Program-made: the position numbers and the translations under genes
Part shown: in pieces, positions 25,214 through 34,715 of the stretch
Layout: the number at the start of each line of letters is the position of its first letter
Position numbering within the stretch: position 1 is the stretch's first letter
Source: Teichococcus rhizosphaerae
Lineage (GTDB): Bacteria; Pseudomonadota; Alphaproteobacteria; Acetobacterales; Acetobacteraceae
DNA length: 64,000 bases
NCBI RefSeq assembly: GCF_002631185.1
Contig: NZ_PDNU01000019.1
Span: 62,001-126,000, forward strand
Direction: 5' to 3'
Notes under the pieces: model-generated
Databases searched by the model: none
What the model was told of the DNA's origin: nothing
Seen by the model: the letters and a program-made list of their open reading frames with translations, nothing else

Positions 25214-25927
25214 GTGCCGACCCTAGGAGCGGTGGCGGCGCGGCTCAAGCCGACCTACGCCGGAGGAAAAGGCGCCTGGCAGGAAAGGGGGCGGCGGGGA
25301 AGCGGGCGGCGGCAGGCCCCGCTGCCCCGGCTCTGGCTGTTCAGCGACCCGGTGCGGCTGCCCGACCCCGCGCCCGCGGCGGCGGTGCTGCCGCGGGGCA
25401 GCGGGGTGGTGGCGCGCGGCGTCGAGTCGGGCCGGCTGCCGGATCTGGCGCGGCGGGTGCGGCAGCGGGGCGGCGTGCTGCTGCTGGGGGGCACGCCGCG
25501 CATGGCGCTGCGGCTGCGCGCCGGGCTGCACCTGCCGGACCGCGCGCCCCCGCCCGGCATGGCGGCCTTCCGGCTGGCGCGGCGCGCAGGCGCGCCGGGC
25601 GCCCTGCTTTCCGCCGCCGCGCACGGGGCGGCGGGCCTGCGGCGGGCGCGCCGGCAAGGCGTGGACCTCGTTTTCCTTTCTCCCCTTTTCGCCACGCCCA
25701 GCCATCCCGGCGCGCCGTTCCTCGGGGTGTGGCGCTGGGCGGCGCTGGCCCGGCGGGCGGCATGTCCGGTGATGGCGCTGGGTGGCATCACGGCCACAAC
25801 CGCGCCGCGCATCCCGCCCCAGGCCTGCGGTTTCGGGGCCATCACGGCCCTGTTGCATCCGGGACACAGTGTTTCAATGAAGTCGCGAGGGGCGCAAGGG
25901 GAGCATTGCCCGCCCGGATCGGCCTGA
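25214..25927 (+). CDS. Thiamine phosphate synthase/TenI-like protein
   Basis: A TIM-barrel protein of about 237 residues related to ThiE/TenI. The N-terminal strand LPRLWLFSDPVRLPDP, the central LLGGTPRMALRLRAGLHLP, LVFLSPLFATPSHPGAPFLG and the C-terminal PVMALGGI followed by GFGAITALLHPG match the family's layout. The diphosphate-binding serine/threonine loops are only partly recognisable and the tail after GFGAI is unusual, so a thiamine phosphate synthase reaction is not assured. Many alphaproteobacteria carry such a second, orphan copy outside thi operons. The start is uncertain: GTG at 25214 or 25232 are the only good candidates and neither has a well-spaced ribosome-binding site. No thi gene is nearby. 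Confidence 0.72.
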   Translation: MPTLGAVAARLKPTYAGGKGAWQERGRRGSGRRQAPLPRLWLFSDPVRLPDPAPAAAVLPRGSGVVARGVESGRLPDLARRVRQRGGVLLLGGTPRMALRLRAGLHLPDRAPPPGMAAFRLARRAGAPGALLSAAAHGAAGLRRARRQGVDLVFLSPLFATPSHPGAPFLGVWRWAALARRAACPVMALGGITATTAPRIPPQACGFGAITALLHPGHSVSMKSRGAQGEHCPPGSA

Positions 25928-25952
25928 ACCATAGTCCCGCCGAGGCCTGACA

Positions 25953-25975
25953 GTCCGCCCCTGCCTATGGCGGAC
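25953..25975 (+). other. Inverted repeat upstream of porin gene
   Basis: GTCCGCC (25953-25959) and GGCGGAC (25969-25975) form a 7-bp perfect inverted repeat with a 9-base spacer in the 116-base gap before the porin gene. With no T-run it could be an operator or an mRNA hairpin at the end of the ThiE-like gene. Confidence 0.3.
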
Positions 25976-26043
25976 GCCTGTCGAGGGGGACAGGGGGCTG
26001 CGGGACCAGCCGGAAACCGTCCGGCGCGTGAGGAGGATTAGGG

Positions 26044-27330
26044 ATGCGCAAGATTCTGCTGGGCACGACCGCCGTGGTTGGCGCCGTCGTTATGGCCTCG
26101 ACCGGTGCGATGGCGCAGGGTGCCGACCCGTTCCGGGCCGCTGGCCCGGCGATGACCTCGCATCGTGACCTGGAAGTCCGCCTGGGTGGCTTCTTCCGGT
26201 TCTACTACTCGAACACGAACCAGGACTACATCAACGCTGGTGGCATCAACCAGGGTAAGTCCGACTTCCAGGAAGAGACCGAGATCCACGTCGTCGCCAA
26301 CGGCAAGGCCGCCAACGGCCTGCGTTACGGTGTCGCCGTCGAGATCCAGAACGACAGCGTCCGTCAGACCGCCGGCGTGAACAGCGGCAGCAGCAACACC
26401 AAGACCACGCTGGACCTGGACGAGGTGTGGGGCTACGTGGCGGGCAGCTTCGGCCAGCTGCGCTTCGGTGACGAAGACAACGTCTGGGGCCTGATGAGCG
26501 TCGGCCAGATCTCGAACTTCGCCACCGGCGGCCTCGACGGCGACTTCTACGACAGCCTGGCCGGCAACTCGCCGGCCCTGAACATGTCGTCCGACGCCGG
26601 CGACAACACCAAGATCATCTACATGTCGCCGCAGTTCGCCGGCTTCGACTTCGGCGCCAGCTTCGCCTTCAACACCGGCGAGGGCCCGCTGTCGGGCTGC
26701 ACCAGCGGCAACACCTCCTGTGACCGCCTCGCCTCCGTCGAGACGCTGGGCGCCACCACCGCCCGCCGCCGCAACGAGGTCGTGGCCATCGCCCGCTACC
26801 GCGGCAGCTTCGCCGGCGTGGGCCTCGGCGCCACCGCCGCCTATATCGGCGCCGATGCCGTCAAGAACGTGAACGGCGCGGGCGTGGACCGCATCAATGT
26901 CGGCGCCTTCGGCCTGCAGCTCTCGGCCTATGGCTTCCTGGTCGGCGGTCAGTACCTGTTCGGCGACGCGAACACCAACTTCGCCACGCCGCGCCTGAAC
27001 ATCGCGGGCGACAGCCGCGAGTACAACAGCTTCAACGTCGGCGCGTCCTACACGCTGGGCCAGATCACGGTCGGCGGCCACTATGGCGAGACCCGCTCGG
27101 CCGGCGCGCAGGCCCTGGTGGGTGGCGTTCCCGTCACGGGCGACCGCAAGGACAAGGCCTGGAACGTCGGCGGCACCTACCGCATCGCCCCCGGCATCGA
27201 GTACATCGCCGAGTACACCTCCTACACGATCGAGGAGCCGGGCGTGAACTTCGCCGGCGGCACGAACCGTGCGCTGAACAACTCGGTCGACGGCCAGGTC
27301 TTCCTGACCGGCTTCCGCTTCGCCTTCTGA
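26044..27330 (+). CDS. Outer-membrane porin
   Basis: A 428-residue beta-barrel porin of the Gram-negative general type. The N-terminal signal peptide MRKILLGTTAVVGAVVMAST ends in AMAQG, followed by alternating strands such as LEVRLGGFFRFYYSN and GSFGQLRFGDEDNVWG. The protein ends in GFRFAF, with the terminal Phe needed for barrel assembly. Residues around 220-240 include an extracellular loop with two Cys (GCTSGNTSCD) that may form a disulfide. AGGAGG lies a few bases before the ATG, codons such as GGT, CGT and ATC are used more than in neighbours, and a strong terminator follows, all fitting a very highly expressed protein. Its pore specificity cannot be deduced. Confidence 0.92.
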   Translation: MRKILLGTTAVVGAVVMASTGAMAQGADPFRAAGPAMTSHRDLEVRLGGFFRFYYSNTNQDYINAGGINQGKSDFQEETEIHVVANGKAANGLRYGVAVEIQNDSVRQTAGVNSGSSNTKTTLDLDEVWGYVAGSFGQLRFGDEDNVWGLMSVGQISNFATGGLDGDFYDSLAGNSPALNMSSDAGDNTKIIYMSPQFAGFDFGASFAFNTGEGPLSGCTSGNTSCDRLASVETLGATTARRRNEVVAIARYRGSFAGVGLGATAAYIGADAVKNVNGAGVDRINVGAFGLQLSAYGFLVGGQYLFGDANTNFATPRLNIAGDSREYNSFNVGASYTLGQITVGGHYGETRSAGAQALVGGVPVTGDRKDKAWNVGGTYRIAPGIEYIAEYTSYTIEEPGVNFAGGTNRALNNSVDGQVFLTGFRFAF

Positions 27331-27355
27331 TCCCTTTCGGGGACCGGAAAGGGGA

Positions 27356-27389
27356 GGGCGGCAGGGCAACCTGCCGCCCTTCTTTTTTT
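27356..27389 (+). terminator. Intrinsic terminator of the porin gene
   Basis: A 10-bp perfect stem (GGGCGGCAGG / CCTGCCGCCC) with a GCAA tetraloop is followed by TTCTTTTTTT. It lies 26 bases after the porin stop. Confidence 0.93.
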
Positions 27390-27430
27390 CCCGCTTGCCT
27401 AGCGCAGCCCCGCAGACGTAAGTGACCGCC

Positions 27431-27988
27431 ATGCTGAAGCACCGTGCCCGAGCCGCACTGAACCTTCGCCCCCTGCTCGCTGCGCCCCTGATGCTCCTGG
27501 CACTGGCGGCCTGCAGCGGCGGACGCGTCGTCGAGAACGACGAGTACAACAGCGACTCGCGCCGCTCCCGCGTGGCGGGCCGGCTGAGCGGGGAACAGGA
27601 CGGCCTGCTCATCATGGGCACCGACCGTTCCGGCCGCGGCGGGGCCGGCGCCAGCGAATCCGGCGCGCTCGGCGTGAACGCCTATCTGTGGCGCGCCACG
27701 CTCGACACCCTCTCCTTCCTGCCGCTCTCCTCGGCCGACCCGTTCGGCGGCGTCATCATCACCGACTGGTACTCGCCGCCCGCGACGCCCGGCGAGCGCT
27801 TCCGGGCCACCGCCTACATCCTGGGCCGCCAGCTCCGCTCGGATGGGGTGCGCATCTCGGTGTTCCGCCAGGAGCTGCGCAACGGCGCCTGGGTCGATGC
27901 CCCCGTCGCCGCCAGCACCAACACCGACATGGAGAACCAGGTCCTGGCCCGCGCCCGCGAGCTGCGCAGCCAGACCGCCGCGCGCTGA
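27431..27988 (+). CDS. DUF3576 domain-containing lipoprotein
   Basis: This 185-residue protein has a hydrophobic leader ([17 protein letters not shown]) ending in a lipobox with Cys near residue 30, so it is probably an outer-membrane or periplasmic lipoprotein. The body matches the alphaproteobacterial DUF3576 family, seen in [20 protein letters not shown], the [14 protein letters not shown] segment and the conserved [20 protein letters not shown]. Its function is unknown, but it is regularly found just before leuS and lptE, as here, which hints at cell-envelope biogenesis. The ATG at 27431 is preferred; a GTG three codons upstream is possible. Confidence 0.86.
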   Translation: MLKHRARAALNLRPLLAAPLMLLALAACSGGRVVENDEYNSDSRRSRVAGRLSGEQDGLLIMGTDRSGRGGAGASESGALGVNAYLWRATLDTLSFLPLSSADPFGGVIITDWYSPPATPGERFRATAYILGRQLRSDGVRISVFRQELRNGAWVDAPVAASTNTDMENQVLARARELRSQTAAR

Positions 27989-28143
27989 GCGCCCGGCGCG
28001 GCCCGCCGCGCGGCCCGGACGAAGCGATGGCGCGCCCCTGGCGCGCCATTGTCATGTCCGGCCCTCCGTTCCGACTCGGCCGCTCTTCCCATGGCGGCGC
28101 CAAGACCGTATCCCTTCCCCCGGAATCTCGATCACCTGGTCTC

Positions 28144-30723
28144 ATGAACGACGCACCCATGCCCGCCCGCTATGACTTCGCCACTGCCGAGCCGCGCTGG
28201 CAGCAGGCCTGGGACGCCCAGGAATGCTTCAAGGTGCCGGACGTGCCGGATGGCAGCCGCCCGAAATACTACGTGCTGGAGATGTTTCCCTACCCCTCCG
28301 GCAAGATCCACATGGGGCATGTGCGGAACTACACGCTGGGCGACGTAGTGGCGCGCTACAAGCGCGCGCGCGGCCACCAGGTGCTGCACCCGATGGGCTG
28401 GGACGCCTTCGGCCTTCCGGCCGAGAACGCGGCGCGGGAGCGCGGCGTCCACCCCGCCGCCTGGACCTACCAGAACATCGCCACCATGCGGGCCGAGCTG
28501 AAGCGCATGGGCCTCTCGCTGGAATGGGACCGCGAGTTCGCCACCTGCGACCCCAGCTACTACGGCCACCAGCAGAAGCTGTTCCTGGACTTCCTGCAGG
28601 CCGGGCTGGTGGAGCGCAAGGAAAGCTGGGTGAACTGGGACCCGGTGGACCACACCGTGCTCGCCAATGAGCAGGTGATCGACGGCCGCGGCTGGCGCTC
28701 GGGCGCGCCGGTCGAGAAGAAGAAGCTGTCCCAGTGGTTCTTCTCCATCACCAAATACGCGCCGGAGCTGCTGTCCGCGCTGGAAACGCTGGACCGCTGG
28801 CCCGAGCGGGTGAAGCTGATGCAGGCCAACTGGATCGGCCGCAGCGAGGGCGCGCGCGTGCGCTTCGCGCTGGAGCGCCCGGTGGCGGAGATCGGGGAGG
28901 TGGAGGTGTTCACCACCCGCCCCGACACGCTGTTCGGCATGAGCTTCCTGGCCGTCGCCGCCGAGCATCCGCTGGCCGCCGCCGCCGCCGAGGGCAACCC
29001 CGAGATCGCCGCCTTCATCGCCGAGGTGCGGGCGCTGGGCACTTCCGAGGCTGCCATCGAGCAGGCCGAGAAGCGCGGCATCGACACCGGGCTGCGGGTC
29101 AGGCACCCCTTCACCGGCGAGACCCACCCGGTCTGGATCGCCAATTTCGTGCTGATGGAATACGGCACCGGCGCCATCTTCGGCTGCCCTTCCGGCGACC
29201 AGCGCGACCTCGATTTCGCCCGCAAGTACGGCCTGCCCGTGCCGCCTGTCATCCTGCCGCCGGGCGAGGATCCTTCCGCGTTTGCCATCGGCAGGACCGC
29301 CTATACCGATGACGGCGTGCTCTACAATTCGGGCTTCCTCGACGGCCTGTCGACCGAGGCCGGCAAGCGCGCGGCCATCGACGCGCTGGAGGCCAAGGGC
29401 CAGGGCAAGGGCATCGTCAACTGGCGCCTGCGCGACTGGGGCGTCTCGCGCCAGCGCTACTGGGGCTGCCCGATCCCGGTCATCCATTGCGAGGCCTGCG
29501 GCGTGGTGCCGGTGCCGGCCGAGCAGCTTCCGGTGACGCTGCCGGAGGATGTGGACTTCTCGAAGCCCGGCAACCCGCTCGACCACCACCCGGGCTGGAA
29601 GAACGTGCCCTGCCCGCGCTGCGGCGCCGCCGCCCGGCGCGAGACGGACACCTTCGACACCTTTGTCGACAGCTCGTGGTACTTCGCCCGCTTCACCGCG
29701 CCCAAGGCGGGCACGCCGCTGGTGCGCGAGGCCGCCAATGGCTGGCTGCCGGTGGACCAGTATATCGGCGGCATCGAGCACGCCATCCTGCACCTGCTCT
29801 ATTCGCGCTTCTTCACCCGCGCGCTGCACGGCATGGGGCATATCGACACGCCGGAGCCCTTCGCCGGGCTGTTCACCCAGGGCATGGTGCAGCACGCCTC
29901 CTACAGGACGCAGGATGGCCGCTGGCTGGCGCCCGACGAGGTGGAGGTGGCGGCCGATGGCGGGGCCACCGACAAGGCCACGGGCCTCGCCGTGACGGTG
30001 TCGCGCAACGACAAGATGTCGAAGTCGAAGCGCAACACCATCGACCCCGGCGCCATCATCGACCATTACGGCGCCGACACCGCGCGCTGGTTCATCCTGT
30101 CCGACAACCCGCCGGACCGGGACATGGAATGGACGGAGGCCGGCGTTTCCGGCGCCTCGCGCTTCACCCAGCGCCTGTGGCGCCTGGTGAGCGGCGCGGC
30201 GGACAGCCTGCCGCCGCCGGGCGCCGTGCCCGCCGAGGGTGCCGCCCGCAGCCTGCGGCGGGCCACCCACCGTACCATCCAGGCGGTGACGGAGGCGCTG
30301 GAAAGCTTCTCCTTCAACGTCGCCGTGGCGCGCATCCATGAATTCGCCAATGCCATCGAGCAGGCCGCGGCGGAGGATGGCGCGGCCCGGCGCGAGGCGC
30401 TGGAAGCGGTCGCGCGGCTGATCAGCCCGATGATGCCGCATCTGGCGGAGGAGCTGTGGTCGATGCTTCGCCCGGGCGCGGGGCTGGTGGCCACCCTGCC
30501 CTGGCTGGAGGCCGAGGAGGCCCTGACCCGCGCCGACAGCCTGACGCTCGCGGTGCAGGTGCTGGGTAAGCTGCGCGGCACCATCGAGGTGCCGGTCGGC
30601 ACCGACGAGGCCACCATCTTCGCCCAGGCGGAGGCGGAGGAGAATGTCCAACGCGCCATCGCGGGGCGCCCCATCAGGAAGCGCATCCATGTCCCGGGCC
30701 GCATCGTCAACTTCGTCGTCTGA
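28144..30723 (+). CDS. leuS: Leucine--tRNA ligase
   Basis: This 859-residue class Ia synthetase charges tRNA-Leu. It has the HIGH-type motif in [11 protein letters not shown] (about residue 57), the KMSKS motif in [13 protein letters not shown] (Lys near residue 624), the CP1 editing domain with [12 protein letters not shown] and the editing-site segment [20 protein letters not shown], and a zinc-type CPRCG before the catalytic core resumes. The C-terminal anticodon-binding and leucine-specific domains are complete. Length is normal for the bacterial enzyme. Its last 35 bases overlap the lptE start, in the order DUF3576-leuS-lptE-holA typical of this class. Confidence 0.97.
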   Translation: MNDAPMPARYDFATAEPRWQQAWDAQECFKVPDVPDGSRPKYYVLEMFPYPSGKIHMGHVRNYTLGDVVARYKRARGHQVLHPMGWDAFGLPAENAARERGVHPAAWTYQNIATMRAELKRMGLSLEWDREFATCDPSYYGHQQKLFLDFLQAGLVERKESWVNWDPVDHTVLANEQVIDGRGWRSGAPVEKKKLSQWFFSITKYAPELLSALETLDRWPERVKLMQANWIGRSEGARVRFALERPVAEIGEVEVFTTRPDTLFGMSFLAVAAEHPLAAAAAEGNPEIAAFIAEVRALGTSEAAIEQAEKRGIDTGLRVRHPFTGETHPVWIANFVLMEYGTGAIFGCPSGDQRDLDFARKYGLPVPPVILPPGEDPSAFAIGRTAYTDDGVLYNSGFLDGLSTEAGKRAAIDALEAKGQGKGIVNWRLRDWGVSRQRYWGCPIPVIHCEACGVVPVPAEQLPVTLPEDVDFSKPGNPLDHHPGWKNVPCPRCGAAARRETDTFDTFVDSSWYFARFTAPKAGTPLVREAANGWLPVDQYIGGIEHAILHLLYSRFFTRALHGMGHIDTPEPFAGLFTQGMVQHASYRTQDGRWLAPDEVEVAADGGATDKATGLAVTVSRNDKMSKSKRNTIDPGAIIDHYGADTARWFILSDNPPDRDMEWTEAGVSGASRFTQRLWRLVSGAADSLPPPGAVPAEGAARSLRRATHRTIQAVTEALESFSFNVAVARIHEFANAIEQAAAEDGAARREALEAVARLISPMMPHLAEELWSMLRPGAGLVATLPWLEAEEALTRADSLTLAVQVLGKLRGTIEVPVGTDEATIFAQAEAEENVQRAIAGRPIRKRIHVPGRIVNFVV

Positions 30724-31261
30724 GACCGCGGCGCCACGGCCCTCCAGGCGCGCCCTGGCGGCCTTCGGCGCCGCCGGGCTGCTCGCCCTGGCGGGGTGCG
30801 GCTTCAGCCCCGTCTATGGCCCCTCGGGGCGCGCGGCGCTGCCCTCGGACCCGGCGGTGCGGCAGGTTCTCGCCTCCACCCAGGTGGCGCTGATCCCGGA
30901 GCGCAGCGGGCAGATGCTGCGCCGCGCCCTGCAGGAGCGGCTGGGCGCGGCGGGCCAGGCTTCCCCGGCGCAGGAGCTGCGCGTGACGCTGCAGTTCGGC
31001 GCCGAGCCCGAGGGCTTCCGGCGCGACGGCACGCCCACGCGGATCCGCTACAACGCCATCGCGAGCTGGCTGCTGGTCTCGCAGGGCCCGCCGCCCGCCG
31101 CCCTGGCGCAGGGCACGGAGCGCGCCTTCGACTCCTTCAACATCCCCGACAACCAGTTCTTCGCGGCGGATGCCTCGCGCGATGCCACCCTCCGCCGGCT
31201 GATCGAGCAGTTGGCCGATGACATCGTGCTGCGCCTCGCGGCCCAGCTGCGGGCGGAGTAG
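30689..31261 (+). CDS. lptE: LPS-assembly lipoprotein LptE
   Basis: The 190-residue protein is an outer-membrane lipoprotein that plugs the LptD barrel and helps insert lipopolysaccharide. A leader with lipobox [13 protein letters not shown], where GCGFxPxYG is diagnostic of LptE, is followed by [27 protein letters not shown] and a C-terminal [16 protein letters not shown]. The ATG at 30689 is preferred because AGGAAG lies seven bases upstream; it overlaps leuS by 35 bases. An ATG 15 codons earlier is possible but would put a long hydrophilic stretch before the signal peptide. It is followed by holA. Confidence 0.93.
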   Translation: MSRAASSTSSSETAAPRPSRRALAAFGAAGLLALAGCGFSPVYGPSGRAALPSDPAVRQVLASTQVALIPERSGQMLRRALQERLGAAGQASPAQELRVTLQFGAEPEGFRRDGTPTRIRYNAIASWLLVSQGPPPAALAQGTERAFDSFNIPDNQFFAADASRDATLRRLIEQLADDIVLRLAAQLRAE

Positions 31262-31357
31262 AAGTGCCGCGCGGGGCCGGGACACGCCCGGCCCTCCCGT
31301 GTCCTTTCCATCATTCCGGTGCGGGGCCGCGCCTCCGCCGGGGGGCCTGAGGAGCCG

Positions 31358-32395
31358 ATGGCCAAGCTCGATCCGCGCCGTGTCGCGGCCTTCCTGGCCG
31401 ATCCGGGCGCCACGCGCGCGGTGCTGCTGCATGGCGACGATGCGGGGCTGATCCAGGAGCGCGCCGAGGCGCTGGTCGCCACCGTGGTGGGCGGCAACGA
31501 TCCCTTCCGGCTGGCGGAACTCCCGCGCGAGGCGGCGGCCCGGCCGGGCGCGCTTCCGGGTGAGATGGCGGCGCTTTCCATGACGGGCGGGCGCCGGCTG
31601 GTGCGGGTGCGCGATGCGACCGACGCGCTCGCCGGCGCCGTGAAGGAGGCGCTGGCCGGGCCGGGCGAGGCCCTGCTGCTGCTGGAGGCCGGCGAGCTGA
31701 CGGCGCGGTCCAAGCTGCGCGCGCTGCTGGAGCCGCTGGCCGGCGCCGCGGTCATCCCCTGCTACCGGGAGCGCGGCGCGGAACTGGCCGGCAGCATCGC
31801 GCGGCTGCTGCAGGAACAGGGCGTCTCCGCCGAGCCGGCGGCGCTGGACTGGCTGGCCTCCCGGCTGGGCGAGGACCGCATGCTGCTGCGCCGCGAGGTG
31901 GAGAAGCTGGCGCTCTATGCGGGCAGCGGCGGCCGCCTTTCCGAAGAGGATGTTCTGGCCTGCGCGGGGGAAGGCTCCACGCTGGACCTGGACGAGGCGC
32001 TGGTGGCCGCCACGGCGGGCGAGATCCCGGTGGCCGACCGGGCGCTGGAGGCGGCCTTCTCGGAAGGCGCCAGCCCCATCATGGTGCTGCGCGCGGCGCT
32101 GCGGCATGTGCAGCGGCTGCACCTGGCCTCGCTCGCCATGGCCGGCGGCCAGCCCGCCAGCGGCGCCATGGAGGGCCTGCGCCCGCCGGTCTTCTTCCGG
32201 CTGAAGCCCGGCTTCGAGCGGGCGCTGCGGCTCTGGTCTCCCGCCCAGCTGGACGCCGCCGGGGCCGCGCTGCTGGAAGCGGAGAAGCGCGGCAAGTCCG
32301 GCTCCGCCGCGCGCCCCATCCCGGACCGGGTGGTGGCCCAGCAGGCCATCCTGGGCCTGGCGCGGCAGGCCCTGGCGCTCCGCCGCCGCAGCTGA
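31358..32395 (+). CDS. holA: DNA polymerase III subunit delta
   Basis: This 345-residue clamp-loader subunit opens the beta sliding clamp. The N-terminal AAA+-like fold is seen in AVLLHGDDAGLIQERAEAL, with LSMTGGRRLVRVRDA and LEPLAGAAVIPCYRERGAELAGSI, and the C-terminal collar in ALEAAFSEGASPIMVLRAAL, HVQRLHLASLAM and RLKPGFERALRLW. GAGGAGCCG precedes the ATG at 31358. It is the last gene of the leuS-lptE-holA group, converges on parB with 35 bases between the stops, and has the usual length. Confidence 0.95.
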   Translation: MAKLDPRRVAAFLADPGATRAVLLHGDDAGLIQERAEALVATVVGGNDPFRLAELPREAAARPGALPGEMAALSMTGGRRLVRVRDATDALAGAVKEALAGPGEALLLLEAGELTARSKLRALLEPLAGAAVIPCYRERGAELAGSIARLLQEQGVSAEPAALDWLASRLGEDRMLLRREVEKLALYAGSGGRLSEEDVLACAGEGSTLDLDEALVAATAGEIPVADRALEAAFSEGASPIMVLRAALRHVQRLHLASLAMAGGQPASGAMEGLRPPVFFRLKPGFERALRLWSPAQLDAAGAALLEAEKRGKSGSAARPIPDRVVAQQAILGLARQALALRRRS

Positions 32396-32430
32396 CGGGG
32401 AGCACGCGGAAAAGCCCGCGCCCTTCCCGC

Positions 32431-33294
32431 CTATTGCGGCGAGAGCAGCCGCACGATCCCGTCGAGCTGGTCCAGGTCGCGATAGGCGATCGTCACCTTG
32501 CCGCCCTTCTTGCCGTGCTGGATGGCCACCTTGAGGCCGAGCCGGGCGATCAGGTCCCGCTCCAGCGCGCGGGTGTCGGCATCGGCGGAAACCGGTCCGG
32601 GGCCTGGCTTCTGCCGCTCGGCCGAGGCGGCCAGCGCCTCCGTCTGCCGCACGTTCAGGCCACGGGTGATGACCATCTCGGCCAGCTTCACCGGGTCGGG
32701 CGCCGTCAGCAACGCGCGGGCATGGCCGGCGGAAAGGCTGCCGCGGGCCAGCATCTCCCGCACCTTGGGCGGCAGGGCAAGCAGGCGCAGCGTGTTGGCC
32801 ACATGGCTGCGGCTCTTGCCGACGGCCTGTCCCAGCGCGTCCTGGGTCAGGCCGAACTCCTCGGAAAGGCGCTGATAGCCCTGCGCCTCCTCCAGCGCGT
32901 TCAGGTCCTGCCGCTGGAGGTTCTCCACCAGCGCGGCCGCCAGGGCCATGCGGTCGTCCAGCTCATGGACGAAGACCGGCACCTCGTGCCGCTGCGCCAG
33001 CTGCGCGGCCCGCCAGCGGCGTTCGCCGCCGATGATCTGGTAGTGGCCCGGCTGGCCCGGTTTCGGCCGCACCAGGATGGGCTGCAGCACGCCATGCTCG
33101 CGGATCGAGGCCGCCAGCTCGGCGAGGCCCGACTGGTCGATCGGGCCGCGCGGCTGGAAGGGGCCGGGCTCCAGCGCCTCCACCGGCAGGCTGCGCGGGA
33201 TGCTGGCGCCCGGCGTGGCCGGGGTGGCGGCGTTCTGGTCGCCCAGCAGGGCGGAAAGCCCCATGCCCAGCCGGGGCGGCTTGCGTCCACTCAT
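32431..33294 (-). CDS. parB: Chromosome-partitioning protein ParB
   Basis: The 287-residue protein is the CTP-dependent DNA clamp that loads at parS and spreads to form the partition complex. It begins with a RKPPRLGMGLSALLG segment, the usual ParA-interacting N-terminus. The CTPase/N-terminal domain contains SIREHGVLQPILVRP and IGGERRWRAAQLA. The central helix-turn-helix is in EFGLTQDALGQAVGKSRSHV, and the C-terminal dimerisation domain follows a variable linker. Its start overlaps the parA stop (ATGA). Two parS sites lie about 1.4 kb upstream, inside the same operon. Confidence 0.97.
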   Translation of the reverse strand: MSGRKPPRLGMGLSALLGDQNAATPATPGASIPRSLPVEALEPGPFQPRGPIDQSGLAELAASIREHGVLQPILVRPKPGQPGHYQIIGGERRWRAAQLAQRHEVPVFVHELDDRMALAAALVENLQRQDLNALEEAQGYQRLSEEFGLTQDALGQAVGKSRSHVANTLRLLALPPKVREMLARGSLSAGHARALLTAPDPVKLAEMVITRGLNVRQTEALAASAERQKPGPGPVSADADTRALERDLIARLGLKVAIQHGKKGGKVTIAYRDLDQLDGIVRLLSPQ

Positions 33295-34097
33295 GCGGCC
33301 CTGGTCCCCCTTGCCCGCTCGCGCCGCAGCAGTTCCGCGGCCAACTGGATATAAGCCTGCGCCCCGGTGGAGCGCGGGTCGTAGAGCAGCACCGGCAGCC
33401 CGTGCGAGGGCGCCTCGCTGACCCGGATGTTGCGCGGAATGACGGTCTCGAACACCCGCTCGCGGAAGAAGGCGCGCACATCGGCGGCCACCAGCTCGGA
33501 GAGATTGTTGCGGCGGTCAAACATCGTCAGCACGATGCCGTCGAGCGACAGGTTGGGGTTCAGGACGCGCTTCACCCGGTCGATGGTGCGGGTGATCTGC
33601 GAAACGCCTTCCAGCGCGAAGAACTCGGTCTGCAGCGGGATCATCACCGATTCCACCGCCACCAGCGCGTTCAGCGTCAGCAGGCCGAGCGAAGGCGGGC
33701 AGTCGATCATGATGAAGTCGAAGTCGCGCAGCGTGTCGGCGGCGGCTTCCAGCGTCAGGCGCAGGCGGTGCTCGCGCTGGTCCATGCCCACCAGCTCGAC
33801 CTCGGCGCCGGCCAGATCCGTGTCGGCCGGCAGCAGGAAGAGGTCGGGCACCCGGGTGGGGCGCATCAGCTCGGCGAGCGGCTTCTGGCCCACCAGCAGC
33901 GCATAGGTGCCCTGGCCGCGCTCGGTGCGCGGCATGCCGAGGCCGGTGGAGGCGTTCCCCTGCGGGTCGAGGTCGATCACCAGCACGCGCTTCTTGGTGG
34001 CCAGCGCCGTGGCGAGGTTGATGGCGGTGGTGGTCTTGCCCACCCCCCCCTTCTGGTTGGCGAGTGCGATGCGGCGCAGGATTTTATTCGCCGGCAC
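33291..34097 (-). CDS. parA: Chromosome-partitioning ATPase ParA
   Basis: The 268-residue deviant Walker ATPase segregates ParB-parS complexes along the nucleoid. Visible are the deviant Walker A NQKGGVGKTTTAIN, the switch I/Walker A' region VLVIDLDPQGNAS, Walker B in FIMIDCPPSLGLLTLNAL and the DNA-binding basic C-terminal region. Length fits chromosomal ParA. The start is a GTG at 34097, overlapping the end of rsmG by 14 bases; parB follows with an ATGA overlap. The set mnmG-rsmG-parA-parB is the classic origin-proximal arrangement. Confidence 0.97.
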   Translation of the reverse strand: MPANKILRRIALANQKGGVGKTTTAINLATALATKKRVLVIDLDPQGNASTGLGMPRTERGQGTYALLVGQKPLAELMRPTRVPDLFLLPADTDLAGAEVELVGMDQREHRLRLTLEAAADTLRDFDFIMIDCPPSLGLLTLNALVAVESVMIPLQTEFFALEGVSQITRTIDRVKRVLNPNLSLDGIVLTMFDRRNNLSELVAADVRAFFRERVFETVIPRNIRVSEAPSHGLPVLLYDPRSTGAQAYIQLAAELLRRERARGTRAA

Positions 34098-34707
34098 AAT
34101 GGATTCCAGACATGCGAAGGATGGTGGCGTTCGGGTCGGTGCTGCTCTTGAACCGCTGCAGGGACATTGTCCAGCCTGCCCCGATGGCCCCGGCGATTTC
34201 CGCCTCGGCGCCCTGGCCCTTGGGGAAGATGGCCACTCCGTCCGGTGCCAGCAGGGCGCTGGCCCAGGGCAGCATCTTCTCGAGCGGCGCCAGGGCGCGC
34301 GCCGTCAGCGCCGCGAGGGGCGGCAGGCGCACGGCCTCGATCCGTACCGGATGAACCACGACATGGGACAGGCCCAGCTCGGCGGCGGCGGCCTGGAGGA
34401 AGGCCGCCTTGCGGCGGTCGGATTCCACCAGATGGACGGGACGGCTCACCGCCATGGCCAGCACCAGCCCGGGAAAGCCGCCGCCCGAGCCAAGATCGGC
34501 CATGGCGCCCTCGCCTGCGGGCAGCAGCGGCAGGAGCTGGAGCGAATCCGCGATGTGGCGCTGCCGCAGCACGGCGGGGTCCTGGCTGGCCACCAGGTTG
34601 ATGCGCGCGTTCCAGCGCAGCAGAAGCGGCAGGAAGGCTTCCAGGCGCGCTTCCGTTTCACGTGAAACGCCCGGCTCGGGCAGGCTCTCGAACAGGGGCT
34701 GTTTCAC
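34084..34707 (-). CDS. rsmG: 16S rRNA (guanine(527)-N(7))-methyltransferase RsmG
   Basis: This 207-residue SAM-dependent enzyme methylates G527 in 16S rRNA. The N-terminal [28 protein letters not shown] and the SAM loop [17 protein letters not shown] are diagnostic; [15 protein letters not shown] and [13 protein letters not shown] follow. The start is the GTG at 34707, which overlaps the mnmG stop (GTGA) and is itself the central GTG of a parS palindrome, so the initiation codon and the segregation site share bases. A second parS lies 15 codons inside the gene. A frame open further upstream lies within mnmG and is not used. Confidence 0.95.
   Translation of the reverse strand: MKQPLFESLPEPGVSRETEARLEAFLPLLLRWNARINLVASQDPAVLRQRHIADSLQLLPLLPAGEGAMADLGSGGGFPGLVLAMAVSRPVHLVESDRRKAAFLQAAAAELGLSHVVVHPVRIEAVRLPPLAALTARALAPLEKMLPWASALLAPDGVAIFPKGQGAEAEIAGAIGAGWTMSLQRFKSSTDPNATILRMSGIHCAGE
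34654..34669. other. parS: parS site inside rsmG
   Basis: CGTTTCACGTGAAACG is a perfect 16-base palindrome matching the bacterial parS consensus TGTTTCACGTGAAACA at 14 positions, the two outermost bases differing. It lies 1.4 kb upstream of parB within rsmG and encodes part of the early protein (VSRET). Confidence 0.85.
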
Positions 34708-34715
34708 GTGAAACG
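34700..34715. other. parS: parS site at the mnmG/rsmG junction
   Basis: TGTTTCACGTGAAACG matches the parS consensus TGTTTCACGTGAAACA at 15 of 16 positions. On the minus strand its central GTGA contains both the rsmG start (GTG) and the mnmG stop (TGA). It is 46 bases from the other site. Confidence 0.9.
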
